A stretch of DNA of 64,000 nt, taken from positions 1 to 64,000 of the forward strand of contig CANJNI010000015.1 in assembly GCA_947475995.1 (NCBI GenBank), read 5' to 3'. Source of the stretch: Beijerinckiaceae bacterium (lineage in GTDB: Bacteria > Pseudomonadota > Alphaproteobacteria > Rhizobiales > Beijerinckiaceae). The notes under the pieces are model-generated. The model made no database searches. It had not been told where the DNA came from and saw only the letters and a list, made by a program, of their open reading frames with translations. Made by a program: the position numbers and the translations under genes. This document shows, piece after piece, positions 1-8,715 of the stretch (the first letter of the stretch is position 1; each line of letters begins with the position of its first letter).

Positions 1-755
1 AGAGCGAATTCGGCATTCTTCCCACGGAACAATCCCAGCGAGTGTCCGGACAACGTTCGAGTGCCGGCCTCGTCTGCATGGGCTTGCCATAATCCGGAAG
101 TCACGGCAGATCGGAACTCGGACCCGCGTTCATCTGGAGAATGCCGGATCACCTGATCGCGGCCGCGGATGACAAGCGAATTGACCACACGCGCCGCAGC
201 GCCGCCGCCGCCGTTCGACCCGCCGCCTGTGGCGGCGCCGGTGTTCAGAAAGCCTTCCGCTATATCGATCGCCTTCTGGGATTCGCCCGCCGAATCGACG
301 GAACCACCCAGAATGATCGTTTCGCCGACCGTGCGAAGAATGATGTTCGAGTTGGGCATGGCGGTCTTCAGGATTCGGTCGAGTTCCTGAATGTCGCGGC
401 CCACGCTGATTTCGATGGTGGCGATCTGGCGGCCCTGCGCGTCGGTCGCGAAAATGGTCGTCTGACCATTTTCCATCGCGATCACATAGAGCTTCTTGGT
501 CGAACGAACGACCGCATTGGCGACCTTCGGATTCGCCACGAAGATTTCTGACGCCTCGCGGGGCAGATCGATGATCACCGACTTGCCGACGCCGAGATTG
601 AGACGGCGCGCAATGCTGCCGTCCGACTGCATGGCGACGGACGAACGGCCGTCAGTGTCAACTTGCGCCGATGCGGGATGCGAGGCCAGCGCCATGAACG
701 CCGCAAGCGCCACTGCGCCCGCGACCGGAAGCCGGAGAGTCAAACTGCTCTTCAT
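1..755 (-). CDS. cpaC: CpaC/RcpA-type pilus secretin, N-terminal part (partial, diverges from the family at about base 146)
   Basis: Outer-membrane secretin of the Flp/Tad pilus. Residues 1-31 are a signal peptide ending ASHPASAQ. Residues about 45-117 form the T2SS/T3SS pilus N domain (SVIIDLPREASEIF, VANPKVANAVV), 118-172 a BON-like domain, and 173-188 a glycine-rich linker, followed by SLVIRGRDQV, the usual lead into the secretin ring. From base 146 to the window edge the same frame stays open but reads RHSPDERGSEFRS and continues without resemblance to a secretin, so the gene looks interrupted there. Start: ATG 755 has an AGGAG upstream and gives a proper signal peptide. An in-frame ATG at 818 overlaps the cpaB stop as TGATG and is an alternative. 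The continuation beyond base 1 cannot be seen. Confidence 0.75.
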   Translation of the reverse strand, partial: MKSSLTLRLPVAGAVALAAFMALASHPASAQVDTDGRSSVAMQSDGSIARRLNLGVGKSVIIDLPREASEIFVANPKVANAVVRSTKKLYVIAMENGQTTIFATDAQGRQIATIEISVGRDIQELDRILKTAMPNSNIILRTVGETIILGGSVDSAGESQKAIDIAEGFLNTGAATGGGSNGGGGAAARVVNSLVIRGRDQVIRHSPDERGSEFRSAVTSGLWQAHADEAGTRTLSGHSLGLFRGKNAEFA

Positions 756-817
756 CACTCTGGACTCCTGGGCGGACGCGAACAGATCCGCCGCATACTG
801 AATGAAAGCTTGCGACA

Positions 818-1628
818 TCACCGGCGACCTCCGGCCACGATGCCGTAGCGCACCACAGTGAGGCTATTGTCGGTCTTGTTGTCGGTCGGGATGGCGTCGG
901 CGGTCGTCGTGTAGTCGAGCATGCTGCGCAGGATGAGCGAGAGCTGCCCGGTGCGCTGCGCCAGAACGATCAGTTCGGCCTGCGCGGGATCGACTTCCAG
1001 CGTGGCGTTCGAACCGACGACGACGGGCTGGCCGTTCTTTTCCTGAATGTTCTGGCCGATCGCCAGGACGCGGATGTTGCGCAGTACGGTTTCGCTGATG
1101 AAGCTTTCGCCGCCGCCGCTCTTGGCGGAATCCTCGTCGCGGAATGTCTTGATGATATCGACGCGGTCATTCGGCAGAATGAATCCGCCCGCCGTCGTGC
1201 CGCCCTGCGTGTCGATCGCGATGGCGACGGCGCGCGAGCCGGAGGGAAGAATGGCCGACAGGAAGCCTGCGTTGCCGCTCTTGACGAGCTTTTCGCGCCG
1301 CATTGGCTCGTTCATGAAGAACGCGCCACGGCTGACAGAACCTTTCAGCGAGTCGATGACGTTGGCGTCTTCGGCCTTGCGGATCATGCCTGGACCGACG
1401 CTGGCCTTGGGCCAGGACTTCCAGACCATGTCGATATCGGCGATCTGCTTGCCGAGCGGAATATCTGCCGCAGCGACAAGAATGTCGTCCATTTCGATGG
1501 GCGGCGGCGGGGCGGGCCGCGACCTGAACGACCGGGGCCGACTGTTGCTGGCCGCCCCCCACCATCAGCGCGGCTGCGCCGCCTGCGGCAAGCGCTACAC
1601 CCAGAACTGCAAGACGAGCTACTTTCAT
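818..1628 (-). pseudogene. cpaB: CpaB/RcpC pilus assembly protein, frameshifted near 1509-1512
   Basis: Periplasmic Flp pilus assembly protein with an SAF-type domain, just before cpaC. The start at 1628 encodes a membrane anchor or signal (MKVARLAVLGVALAAGG) and runs in frame to VQVAARPA. The rest of the protein (EMDDILVAAADIPLGKQ to the stop at 818) is in the next frame. Removing one G from the GGGG run at 1509-1512 on the plus strand joins both parts as ARPPPPIEMDDI, giving a protein of about 269 residues, normal for CpaB. Order flp-cpaA-cpaB-cpaC is the standard alphaproteobacterial one. The lesion is either a real single-base insertion or a homopolymer sequencing error. The 3' part alone (from ATG 1492) would lack the membrane anchor. 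Confidence 0.85.
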
Positions 1629-1744
1629 GACTGACTGGTTCCGACACGCACGGCCCTGTGGGGGCGTTGAGTCAATTCAATCAGCGAAAGGTCAAATTAA
1701 GGTTAATTGAATGTGTAACAAACGGTTGTTTTTCGATAACCGTC

Positions 1745-2251
1745 TCAGGCGCCGATGGCCCGCAGCCACACCTGGCTGTGCGGATAGACCACGAGGCCTG
1801 CAGCCGCGAGCGCGATGCCGTAGGGAATTCCGGTCGCATTGTCATGCAGGCGCGCAATCCACGGCTGCCGCATCAGCACCTGCGGCAGCGGCCACTTCCG
1901 CACCTGGATCAGCACGATCGTTAACAGGCCGCCGAAGATAGACGCTGCGATTCCATAGTCGAGAACCTGTCCCCAGCCGAGCCAGATCGAGGTCGCAGCG
2001 GCAAGTTTCGCATCGCCCCCTCCGATCCAGCCGAAGCAGAAAAGCGCGAAAGTCAGCGCGAGAATCGCCAGTCCACAACCGAGGCTGACCATGATGTCCT
2101 GCAACGGCATCTGCACCGCGAAGGCGAGCGCCAGGAACGAAACGACGAGCGCAATCGAAATGCGGTTCGAGATCGTCATCGTCAGCAAGTCGGACGACGC
2201 CGCATAGGCCATCAGGGCCGGGAAGATGATCAACGCCGCATTCTCGATCAT
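1745..2251 (-). CDS. cpaA: CpaA/TadV prepilin peptidase
   Basis: Inner-membrane aspartic peptidase that removes the short leader from Flp prepilin and the TadE/TadG pseudopilins. The 168 residues are almost entirely hydrophobic segments. The two catalytic aspartates are visible in AYAASSDLLTMTISNR (near residue 20) and in GWIGGGDAKLAAA (near residue 80). It is the short TadV type, without the N-terminal methyltransferase domain of PilD. It lies between flp and cpaB on the same strand. Its likely substrates are at 2434, 9337 and 10002. Confidence 0.93.
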   Translation of the reverse strand: MIENAALIIFPALMAYAASSDLLTMTISNRISIALVVSFLALAFAVQMPLQDIMVSLGCGLAILALTFALFCFGWIGGGDAKLAAATSIWLGWGQVLDYGIAASIFGGLLTIVLIQVRKWPLPQVLMRQPWIARLHDNATGIPYGIALAAAGLVVYPHSQVWLRAIGA

Positions 2252-2355
2252 GGAAACCTCATTGCATCCGCAACGGACGCGAGCCGGATTTATAGACGGC
2301 GGAGTTTAGAGAACGGTTAAATGCAAAATTCAGTGGTTTGGGGCCACTAAAAGCA

Positions 2356-2426
2356 GTTGGAGCGGCTTCGTTTCCGAAGCCGCTCCAACAATCCTCAGGC
2401 GAAGGAGGGTCCCTCCAGGGACCCTC
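2356..2426 (-). terminator. Twin perfect hairpins downstream of flp
   Basis: Two perfect inverted repeats follow the flp stop codon on the minus strand. The first has 10-bp arms at 2405-2414 and 2417-2426 with a 2-base loop. The second has 15-bp arms at 2356-2370 and 2375-2389 with a TTTC loop, and is followed on the minus strand by TGCTTTTAG. They could terminate or stabilise the flp mRNA, letting pilin be made in excess over cpaA-cpaB-cpaC downstream. That role is inferred; the pairing is seen directly. Confidence 0.65.
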
Positions 2427-2433
2427 GTCGCGA

Positions 2434-2598
2434 TTACTTGAGGGCGTTGCCGATGGTCGTGAACTGGTTCGAAACCTTCGTGCCGACTGCGGTAACGGCG
2501 GTGATCACGACGACGCCGATCAGGCCAGCGATGAGGCCGTATTCGATCGCGGTGGCGCCAGAGTTGTCCTTCAGGAAACGCGCAAACTGGGTCTTCAT
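2434..2598 (-). CDS. flp: Flp/Fap-type major pilin
   Basis: Major pilin of the Tad pilus, 54 residues. The basic leader MKTQFARFLKDNSG is followed by the class IVb processing motif ATAIEYGLIAGLIGV, with cleavage expected after the glycine and the conserved Glu-Tyr at +5/+6. A single hydrophobic helix then ends in TTIGNALK. AGGAGC precedes the ATG. It is the first gene of the minus-strand cpa set and is followed by two strong hairpins. Confidence 0.95.
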   Translation of the reverse strand: MKTQFARFLKDNSGATAIEYGLIAGLIGVVVITAVTAVGTKVSNQFTTIGNALK

Positions 2599-2825
2599 GT
2601 TATTGCTCCTGGCTCCAAATCAATTCCAGCGCCCCGTGCTCATTGAGGTCGACCCGGAATATGGACAATCTACGGCCCAGCAATTTCGATTGAGTTAAAC
2701 CGAAGGACGAAAACCTCACTATCTGCCTGAGCGCGAAGGCTGGTTAACAGATCGCCAACGCAAGGGTCCTAGATTGCAGTGACGCGATTCGCGCCCTGTC
2801 GCGCATATATCGCAAGGGGGATCGC

Positions 2826-4568
2826 ATGGCCGATTTCGCAGCCCGCCCGACTTCTACGCGCCATGAATTGCCGCCGCTCGCCGTAGTCCTTTATGCAACG
2901 GCTGCCGCACTGGCCGGCGCATCCTTGTGGGCGCAGTATCTGGGCCAGCCCGATTATGCATTCACCACCATCCTGTTCGCCGATCAGGACTTCATCTGTG
3001 CGCTGGCGATCGCCGTTGCGCTGGCGCTCGCCGCCCGGCTTACGGCCGCGCTTTCACAACCCGTTGCCCTGAAGGTTCAACCCGCGCATCTGGCGATGCT
3101 TGCAACATGCATCGCCGCCCTCGTGAGTCTTGCGGGCGTCAGGCTGGTCTTCTTCAATTACGGACTGACGCGCGACGAGGCCATGGCGGCCTTCGACGCC
3201 GCCATATTGTCGGGCGGCCAGCTGGTGGCGACCGTACCGGCAGAATGGCGCGCCTTCACGGATGCCCTGGAGCCGGAATTTCTTTTCCGCCTTTCAGGCG
3301 GTCTTGCCTGGTCGTCCCTATACCTGCCGGGCAATGCGTTGCTGCGCGCCCTCGTGGGCATGGCGGCCGATCCGGCCTGGACTGGCCCCCTGCTGATCGC
3401 TCTCGCAGGCTGGGCTACCTGGGGCAGCGCCCGCATTCTGTGGCCCGGCCGGCCCGACGCGGCGCTCGTCGCGACCCTGCTGGTGTTTGGCGCGCCGCAG
3501 GTGATCATCACCGGAATGACCGCCTATGCGATGACGGCGCATCTGGCGCTGAACATGCTCTGGCTGCGCCTGTTTCTGCAGAACACCAAAGTCTCCCACG
3601 CCGGAGCGATTGCGACGGGCTGGCTCGCCACGGGCCTGCACCAGATCGTGTTCCATCCGCTCTTCGCCGCGCCTTTCATCCTGCAGATGTGGATCGAACG
3701 CCGCCGCACCCTCGCTGTCTCATATGCGGCTTTCTATGGGCTCATCGGCCTCTTCTGGCTGTCCTACGCCAGGCTGGCGACCGGCCTGTACGGACTTTCA
3801 CCGGCGGACGGCGTCTCGGACCCGCTGGGCAATGCGATGGCGCTCGTGTCGAACTTCAGCATCTTCGGCCTCAACACGATGCTGAAGAACCTGCTCCGCT
3901 TCATCACATGGCAGCATTTGGCGCTGGTTCCCCTCGTGGCGCTTGCGCTGCGTCACCGGCGCGAGCTGCCTGCGGTGCTGGTCAGCCTTCTTGCAGGACT
4001 GGCGCTCACCTTGGCGGCGGCGCTTGTGCTGATGCCCTATCAGGGGCACGGCTGGGGCTATCGTTACATCCACGGACTCATCGGCGGCATGGCCCTTGTG
4101 GCCGCATATGGCTGGATCAGCACGACCGGCGGCGCGAACCCCGACAGGCGCGCAAGCGTCAACATGATGGTCTACGCCACGCTGGCGACCGTTATGGTGC
4201 TGCTGCCGCTACGCGCCGCGCAGGCGCGCGCTTTCGTGACGCCCTACGCCAGAGCACACGAGCTCATCCGCGCGTCGAAGGACGACGTGGTGATCGTCGA
4301 CCGCACAGGCCTCATGTTCGCTGTCGATCTCGTGCGAAACGACCCGCTGTTGCGCAATGTCCCGAAGGTTCTGGATCTGGCGAGCCTCGACGAAGCGCAG
4401 ATCCAGACGCTCTGTCGCGCCTACCGGGTCGGCATTTTCGACAGGAAGGCCGGAGTTGCTCTGGGCATTCCGGTCGTTGAAAGCGAAACCGCCGCAGATG
4501 CAAGACGCCGCGCCAAACGCGACTTTCTTGACCGGAACGGCTGCGGCGAAATCATTCCGCCGCCGTAA
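2826..4568 (+). CDS. Multi-pass membrane protein, probable GT-C-type glycosyltransferase
   Basis: A 580-residue protein with about ten or more hydrophobic segments. An acidic stretch, TRDEAMAAFDAAILSGG (near residues 119-135), lies in the first large loop after an early membrane helix, where GT-C enzymes (ArnT/PMT-like, polyprenyl-phosphate-sugar dependent) keep their catalytic acid residues. A soluble C-terminal part contains VDRTGLMFAVDLV. The family is not recognised with certainty. The neighbours (methyltransferase, GT2, flippase-like protein, dolichol-phosphate-sugar-synthase-like GT2) suggest a glycan made from a lipid-linked sugar donor. Transcription diverges from flp across 2599-2825. 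Confidence 0.55.
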   Translation: MADFAARPTSTRHELPPLAVVLYATAAALAGASLWAQYLGQPDYAFTTILFADQDFICALAIAVALALAARLTAALSQPVALKVQPAHLAMLATCIAALVSLAGVRLVFFNYGLTRDEAMAAFDAAILSGGQLVATVPAEWRAFTDALEPEFLFRLSGGLAWSSLYLPGNALLRALVGMAADPAWTGPLLIALAGWATWGSARILWPGRPDAALVATLLVFGAPQVIITGMTAYAMTAHLALNMLWLRLFLQNTKVSHAGAIATGWLATGLHQIVFHPLFAAPFILQMWIERRRTLAVSYAAFYGLIGLFWLSYARLATGLYGLSPADGVSDPLGNAMALVSNFSIFGLNTMLKNLLRFITWQHLALVPLVALALRHRRELPAVLVSLLAGLALTLAAALVLMPYQGHGWGYRYIHGLIGGMALVAAYGWISTTGGANPDRRASVNMMVYATLATVMVLLPLRAAQARAFVTPYARAHELIRASKDDVVIVDRTGLMFAVDLVRNDPLLRNVPKVLDLASLDEAQIQTLCRAYRVGIFDRKAGVALGIPVVESETAADARRRAKRDFLDRNGCGEIIPPP

Positions 4569-4574
4569 GGCGTC

Positions 4575-5204
4575 TCAGGAGGCCTTGCGCAGCATCAGGG
4601 CGAAATTGTTGCGCCACGGCCGCACACGGCATTCGTCCTGCGGCGCGCCGAAGCGCTCGCCAAGGAACGAGCGGATTTCCTGCTCGTCCAGATAGGACAC
4701 CTGATCGCCGGTCAGATAGCGGTCGCCCGCATGGCACATCCAGTGAATCGGCGTGGATGTGCGGGCCCAGTCCTTGAAGACGAACATCCCGCCCGGCGCC
4801 AGAGCCTGATGGATTGCAGTCAGGATCGACCCGCGCAAGGCCTTCGGGACATGATGGATCACGTCGCTCAGGACGATCAGATCATAGGCTTGCGGATGAC
4901 GCGCGGCCATGTCCTCGACGGTCATCTGGAGAAACTCGACGCGGCTGGCGTCGCCTGCGAACAGACGGCCGACGCGCGGCGTGACGTCGATGGCCGTGAT
5001 GCGCGCCTGCGGATAACGGGCGCACAGGCGCTCCGTCATCGCGCCCTCTCCGCAGCCGACTTCCAGAATGTTCTGCGCATCCGGAACCCACGCGCCGATG
5101 CGGCCGATCCAGTCGTCGAGATCAATGAAGATCGAACGGTAGAGATGCGCAATCTCCCGTTCATAAGGGCCGAACAGAGCTCTGACGGCGGGACCGATGG
5201 CCAT
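4575..5204 (-). CDS. Class I SAM-dependent methyltransferase
   Basis: A 209-residue Rossmann methyltransferase. Motif I is NILEVGCGEGAMTERL, followed by the acidic loop ITAIDVTP, the VEDMAARHPQAYDLIVLSD region and IHHVPKALRGSILTA. The substrate is unknown. Its ATG overlaps the stop of the upstream glycosyltransferase (TAATG at 5202-5206), so the two are translationally coupled and the methyl acceptor is plausibly the sugar chain that enzyme builds. The end is 6 bases from the convergent GT-C-like gene. Confidence 0.85.
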   Translation of the reverse strand: MAIGPAVRALFGPYEREIAHLYRSIFIDLDDWIGRIGAWVPDAQNILEVGCGEGAMTERLCARYPQARITAIDVTPRVGRLFAGDASRVEFLQMTVEDMAARHPQAYDLIVLSDVIHHVPKALRGSILTAIHQALAPGGMFVFKDWARTSTPIHWMCHAGDRYLTGDQVSYLDEQEIRSFLGERFGAPQDECRVRPWRNNFALMLRKAS

Positions 5205-6190
5205 TACAAACCTCCAGAAAGGCGCGCCCGCAGGCGCGGTGTCAGCCGGTCGACAATGCGCGAGTCGCGCATGTAGCGCGCCAGCCCGACGGGCCCGAGC
5301 CCGGCCAGCGAGACCGCCGCAGACAGGAGCGGTTTCAGCGAACCGCCATTGGCTTCCGCAAGTCCGATGTTCACGTCGATCGACGCCAGCGCCAGCTTCA
5401 GAACCCTCGAGCGCGCCGGCTCATCAAGCTTCTCGACATGTTTGCGCATCACGCCGAGCATTTGCGACGCAAACGCGCTGCTGTCGCGGCTCCCCGTCAT
5501 GGTCATCGACTGGCCATGGATGCGGAAACACGAGAGCGGCTCGTCGTGATAGATCACCTCGCCCGAAGCGGCGATTTTCAGATAGAGATCCCAGTCGCCC
5601 GTGTACCAGAGCGATTCATCAATCCCGCCCGCGCGCAGAAAATGCTCCCGGCTGATTGCCGGAGCCGGGACGGAAATGAAATTCTGCACCAGCAAGCGCT
5701 CGATCATTGTGCGCGAGTCGGTCGGCGTTCCCGACCGCAACGGACATCGCCACACACCGAGCTGCCTGCCGTTTTCGTTAACGAAATATGAAGGGTGCAG
5801 GAACATCGCCGCATCCGGCCGCGCAGCGATCCAGCTCTTCAGCGCCGCAACCCGGCCCGGCATCCAGAAATCATCCTGATGCAGCATGCTGACATGTCGG
5901 CCTTGCGCCTGCTCGAAGCCGAAATTGGTTTTCGTCCGCCAGTTGTCGAGGTCGCGCCGCTTGAAGACGCGCAGGTTCAGCCGGTCCTGATAGGTGCGCA
6001 CCAGGTCGAGCGTTCCCTCCCCCGGGCTGCTGTCGATGACCAGACATTCGATTCCGGGCTCGCTCTGGATTGCGACCGAATCCAGCGTCTCCGAAAGCCA
6101 GCGCTCCCCGTCATGGACGGGGATCACGACTGATAACCAAATGTCCTGTTTGCCGCTCACTGCGCACGACCCGCGATTGAAGTCCCCCAT
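5204..6190 (-). CDS. Glycosyltransferase family 2
   Basis: A 328-residue GT-A glycosyltransferase starting at ATG 6190. The N-terminus has the nucleotide-sugar fold (SVVIPVHDGERWLSETLDSV), a DxD-like site in SMLHQDDFW, and the later TGDWDLYLKIAASGEV segment typical of GT2 acceptor-side motifs. The frame stays open upstream of 6190, but that stretch has no glycosyltransferase character and overlaps the divergent gene at 6293, so the shorter start is chosen. It forms a two-gene operon with the methyltransferase. Confidence 0.85.
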   Translation of the reverse strand: MGDFNRGSCAVSGKQDIWLSVVIPVHDGERWLSETLDSVAIQSEPGIECLVIDSSPGEGTLDLVRTYQDRLNLRVFKRRDLDNWRTKTNFGFEQAQGRHVSMLHQDDFWMPGRVAALKSWIAARPDAAMFLHPSYFVNENGRQLGVWRCPLRSGTPTDSRTMIERLLVQNFISVPAPAISREHFLRAGGIDESLWYTGDWDLYLKIAASGEVIYHDEPLSCFRIHGQSMTMTGSRDSSAFASQMLGVMRKHVEKLDEPARSRVLKLALASIDVNIGLAEANGGSLKPLLSAAVSLAGLGPVGLARYMRDSRIVDRLTPRLRARLSGGL

Positions 6191-6292
6191 CAAGCACCCG
6201 GAATGGTGAACATTCCGTGAGGCGTCGCAAAGCTTAACGAAGTGTTTCCGCGACTCGGCTAATGCTTCGGCGAACCGAGCCGGGAGCGTGGA

Positions 6293-7294
6293 TTGCAGGG
6301 CAGCCCGAATACTGGACGCCGTCGCAGGTCGCTCTGGATATCCAGTCTTCTTCTGCTGGCGCTGGCGTTGGGACTCCTGATCCTCGCCTTGAAGATAGCC
6401 GATGTGGATCTGGGCGACGCATGGGCCCGGATGCGCAAGGTGGAAGCCGCCAGCCTTGCGTCGATGCTCGCATTGGCGCTGGTCCAGACCTGGCTCGGGT
6501 CCGAAAAATGGCGTCTGGTGCAATCGGCGCAGGGCGAAAGCCCCGGCCACGCAGCCGCCTTTTCGCTTTCGGCAATCGGCGTTGGACTGGGGCAGATCCT
6601 GCCGTCGCAAATCGCCGCGAGCGTGGCGCGCGCGCTGGGCGCAAAATGGCTGGGCTCCGGCTCCGCCGTCAGGGGCGGCCTCGCATCCCTTTACGAGCAG
6701 GGGTTCGACGTTCTGATCGTTGCTTGCCTGGCAGGCTCAACCGCCCTGGCTATCGTCTTTCCCGATCGCGCATGGCTTTGGCTCCTGAGCGCAAGCTCTG
6801 GTCTGGCGACCGGACTGGCGGTGACGATGTGGGTCGCGGGCCGCCTCAATGGTCTGGGCGATTCCGGCGCACAGGCAGTTGGACCGCGCTGGCTGGCGCG
6901 CCTTCTCGCCCGCATGGCGGCAGAAGGTTATGTGTCTCCTGCGCTGGTGTTCCGGCTCTTTCTTTTGTCGGTCGCCCGGTTTGCGATGGTGGGTCTCGTG
7001 TGCATCGCGATGAGCGAGGCGCTCGCGTTCGACATACCGTACTGGAAGATCGTCGCCGCACTGCCGCTGCCGTTGATCGCGCTGGCGGTGGCGTCGACCC
7101 CCGGCGGAATCGGCGTCAACGAACTCGCCATGTCGTCAGGCCTGATGCTTCTGGGGGTTCCGGCCGAAACGGCCCTGCAATGGGCGCTGGCAAGCCGCGC
7201 CTTGTCGGCGGCCATCTATCTGTCGATCGGCGCCATCGGCTTCATGACGCTGGCGCCGCAATTCATCCTTCGCGCCAACAGGCCGCGCGCCTGA
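6293..7294 (+). CDS. Flippase-like domain protein (lysylphosphatidylglycerol synthase TM region / UPF0104 family)
   Basis: A 333-residue integral membrane protein with about eight hydrophobic helices. Diagnostic stretches are LSAIGVGLGQILPSQIAASVARA and the C-terminal STPGGIGVNELAMSSGLML, matching the YbhN/AglD-type flippase-like family found beside polyprenyl-glycosyltransferase genes. The N-terminus is basic (NTGRRRRS), then enters the first helix. The start is uncertain: TTG 6293 is the best in-frame candidate after the divergent GT2 promoter region. Together with the GT2 at 7298 and the GT-C-like protein it suggests a lipid-linked sugar pathway. Confidence 0.8.
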   Translation: MQGSPNTGRRRRSLWISSLLLLALALGLLILALKIADVDLGDAWARMRKVEAASLASMLALALVQTWLGSEKWRLVQSAQGESPGHAAAFSLSAIGVGLGQILPSQIAASVARALGAKWLGSGSAVRGGLASLYEQGFDVLIVACLAGSTALAIVFPDRAWLWLLSASSGLATGLAVTMWVAGRLNGLGDSGAQAVGPRWLARLLARMAAEGYVSPALVFRLFLLSVARFAMVGLVCIAMSEALAFDIPYWKIVAALPLPLIALAVASTPGGIGVNELAMSSGLMLLGVPAETALQWALASRALSAAIYLSIGAIGFMTLAPQFILRANRPRA

Positions 7295-7297
7295 ACG

Positions 7298-8557
7298 TCA
7301 CGCCGCGCGGCGGCTGTCCGGGGTCGCTTCCGTGGCGCTTGAAGCAGCATCCCGCGACGGGATGTTGCGCAGGAATTCCGCCTCGTTGCCGTTCAGGATG
7401 GCGAGCAGGAATCCGCCGAGCGCATTCTGCATGCCGACCACGATGAGGCTGGTGCCCGCCACGGCGGGAAGCACATTGACGATGGACGCATATTGCGCCG
7501 CAGACCAATAGGCGACGACGCCGAACAGGATCGCCAGTCCGGCAATTGCGAAGATCGCGCCGCTCACCAGCATGGATTCGAGCGACACCCATCTGGACAT
7601 GCGCGAGGTCCAGACGCTCGGTCGCCGGTAGCCTTCGCGCACGCCGTAAAGATGCGACGCCGCCGCAATCAAGCCCGCGACGTGACTCATGCCGAGCATT
7701 GCGCCCGCCAGAATGACCCAGTAATTGCCGATCGCCGAAACGCCCCAGCCGCCGCTCACCGAAACCCAGGCGGCGTAAAGCAGCAGCGACAGCGAAGCGC
7801 CGCCGAGCAGCAGCGCCGGAATCCCGAAAATGCCACTGGGGCTCAGCATCATCAGGTAACGAAGATGCCTCCACCCGTCGCGCCACGGACGCAGATGCGG
7901 CGGACGGCTGCGCAGATCGGGCGAGAGCGTCGCCGGAACTTCCGCGATGCGAACGCCCAGCAGCGCCGCCTTCACGACCATCTCGCTGGCGAATTCCATG
8001 CCGGCGCCCGACAGGCGCAGCGTCTCGAAACAGCGCCGCGTGATGGCGCGTAAACCGCAATGGGCGTCGGACACGCCGGTACGGAACAGGAGATTCAGAA
8101 TGCCGGTCAGGACCGGATTGCCGATGTAGCGGTTTTTCCACGGCATCGCGCCCGGCGCGATCCCGCCCTTGAAGCGCGACCCCATGCAGAGGTCCGCGCC
8201 CGTCGAGAGTTCGCGTACCATCGCGACGCTGTCGCGGAAATCATAGGAGCCGTCAGCGTCGCCCATTACAATGTAACGGCCCCGCGCTGCCGTTGCGCCG
8301 CCGCGCAGCGCCGCCCCGTAGCCGCGCTCGCGCACATCCACGACGCGCGCCCCGAGCGATTGCGCCAGCGTCTGGCTGCCGTCCGTGCTGCCGTTGTCGG
8401 CGATCAGGATCTCGCCCGCAAAGCCCAGCGTCTCCTCCATCCACACAAGCGCTTCCTGCGCATTGGCGATGCAGGCCGCCAGGCATTCCGCCTCGTTGAG
8501 GCACGGCATCACGATGGTGACGTCGACAGGTGCGGCTTTGGCGAATGCGGACGACAT
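7298..8557 (-). CDS. Polyprenyl-phosphate glycosyltransferase, DPM1-like GT2 with C-terminal membrane domain
   Basis: A 419-residue protein. Residues about 12-245 are a GT2 domain: VTIVMPCLNEAECLAACI, ILIADNGSTDGSQTLA, the catalytic GDADGSYDF, and GSRFKGGIAPGAMPWKNRY. About four hydrophobic segments follow in the C-terminal half. This architecture is that of dolichol-phosphate mannose synthase-like enzymes, which charge a polyprenyl phosphate with a sugar used later by GT-C enzymes. It ends 3 bases from the convergent flippase-like gene. Confidence 0.88.
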   Translation of the reverse strand: MSSAFAKAAPVDVTIVMPCLNEAECLAACIANAQEALVWMEETLGFAGEILIADNGSTDGSQTLAQSLGARVVDVRERGYGAALRGGATAARGRYIVMGDADGSYDFRDSVAMVRELSTGADLCMGSRFKGGIAPGAMPWKNRYIGNPVLTGILNLLFRTGVSDAHCGLRAITRRCFETLRLSGAGMEFASEMVVKAALLGVRIAEVPATLSPDLRSRPPHLRPWRDGWRHLRYLMMLSPSGIFGIPALLLGGASLSLLLYAAWVSVSGGWGVSAIGNYWVILAGAMLGMSHVAGLIAAASHLYGVREGYRRPSVWTSRMSRWVSLESMLVSGAIFAIAGLAILFGVVAYWSAAQYASIVNVLPAVAGTSLIVVGMQNALGGFLLAILNGNEAEFLRNIPSRDAASSATEATPDSRRAA

Positions 8558-8715
8558 GAGGGTTCCTCGCGAGTTCCTGATTTTGGCCCCACGCCGTTAA
8601 TGAAGCGTTCCGAAATCGTGGTTGATGCTTTGTGTTGAATCCGGCGCCGGCATTCAGTGTTCATTCACCATTGTTGTTCAGGATCACCGCCATGTTGCTG
8701 TGTCACGAGGACTCC

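Noticed and set aside
1501-1520. Programmed ribosomal frameshifting in cpaB
   Set aside because: There is no slippery heptamer or downstream pseudoknot evident, and CpaB is not known to use it. A simple one-base indel in a G run explains it.
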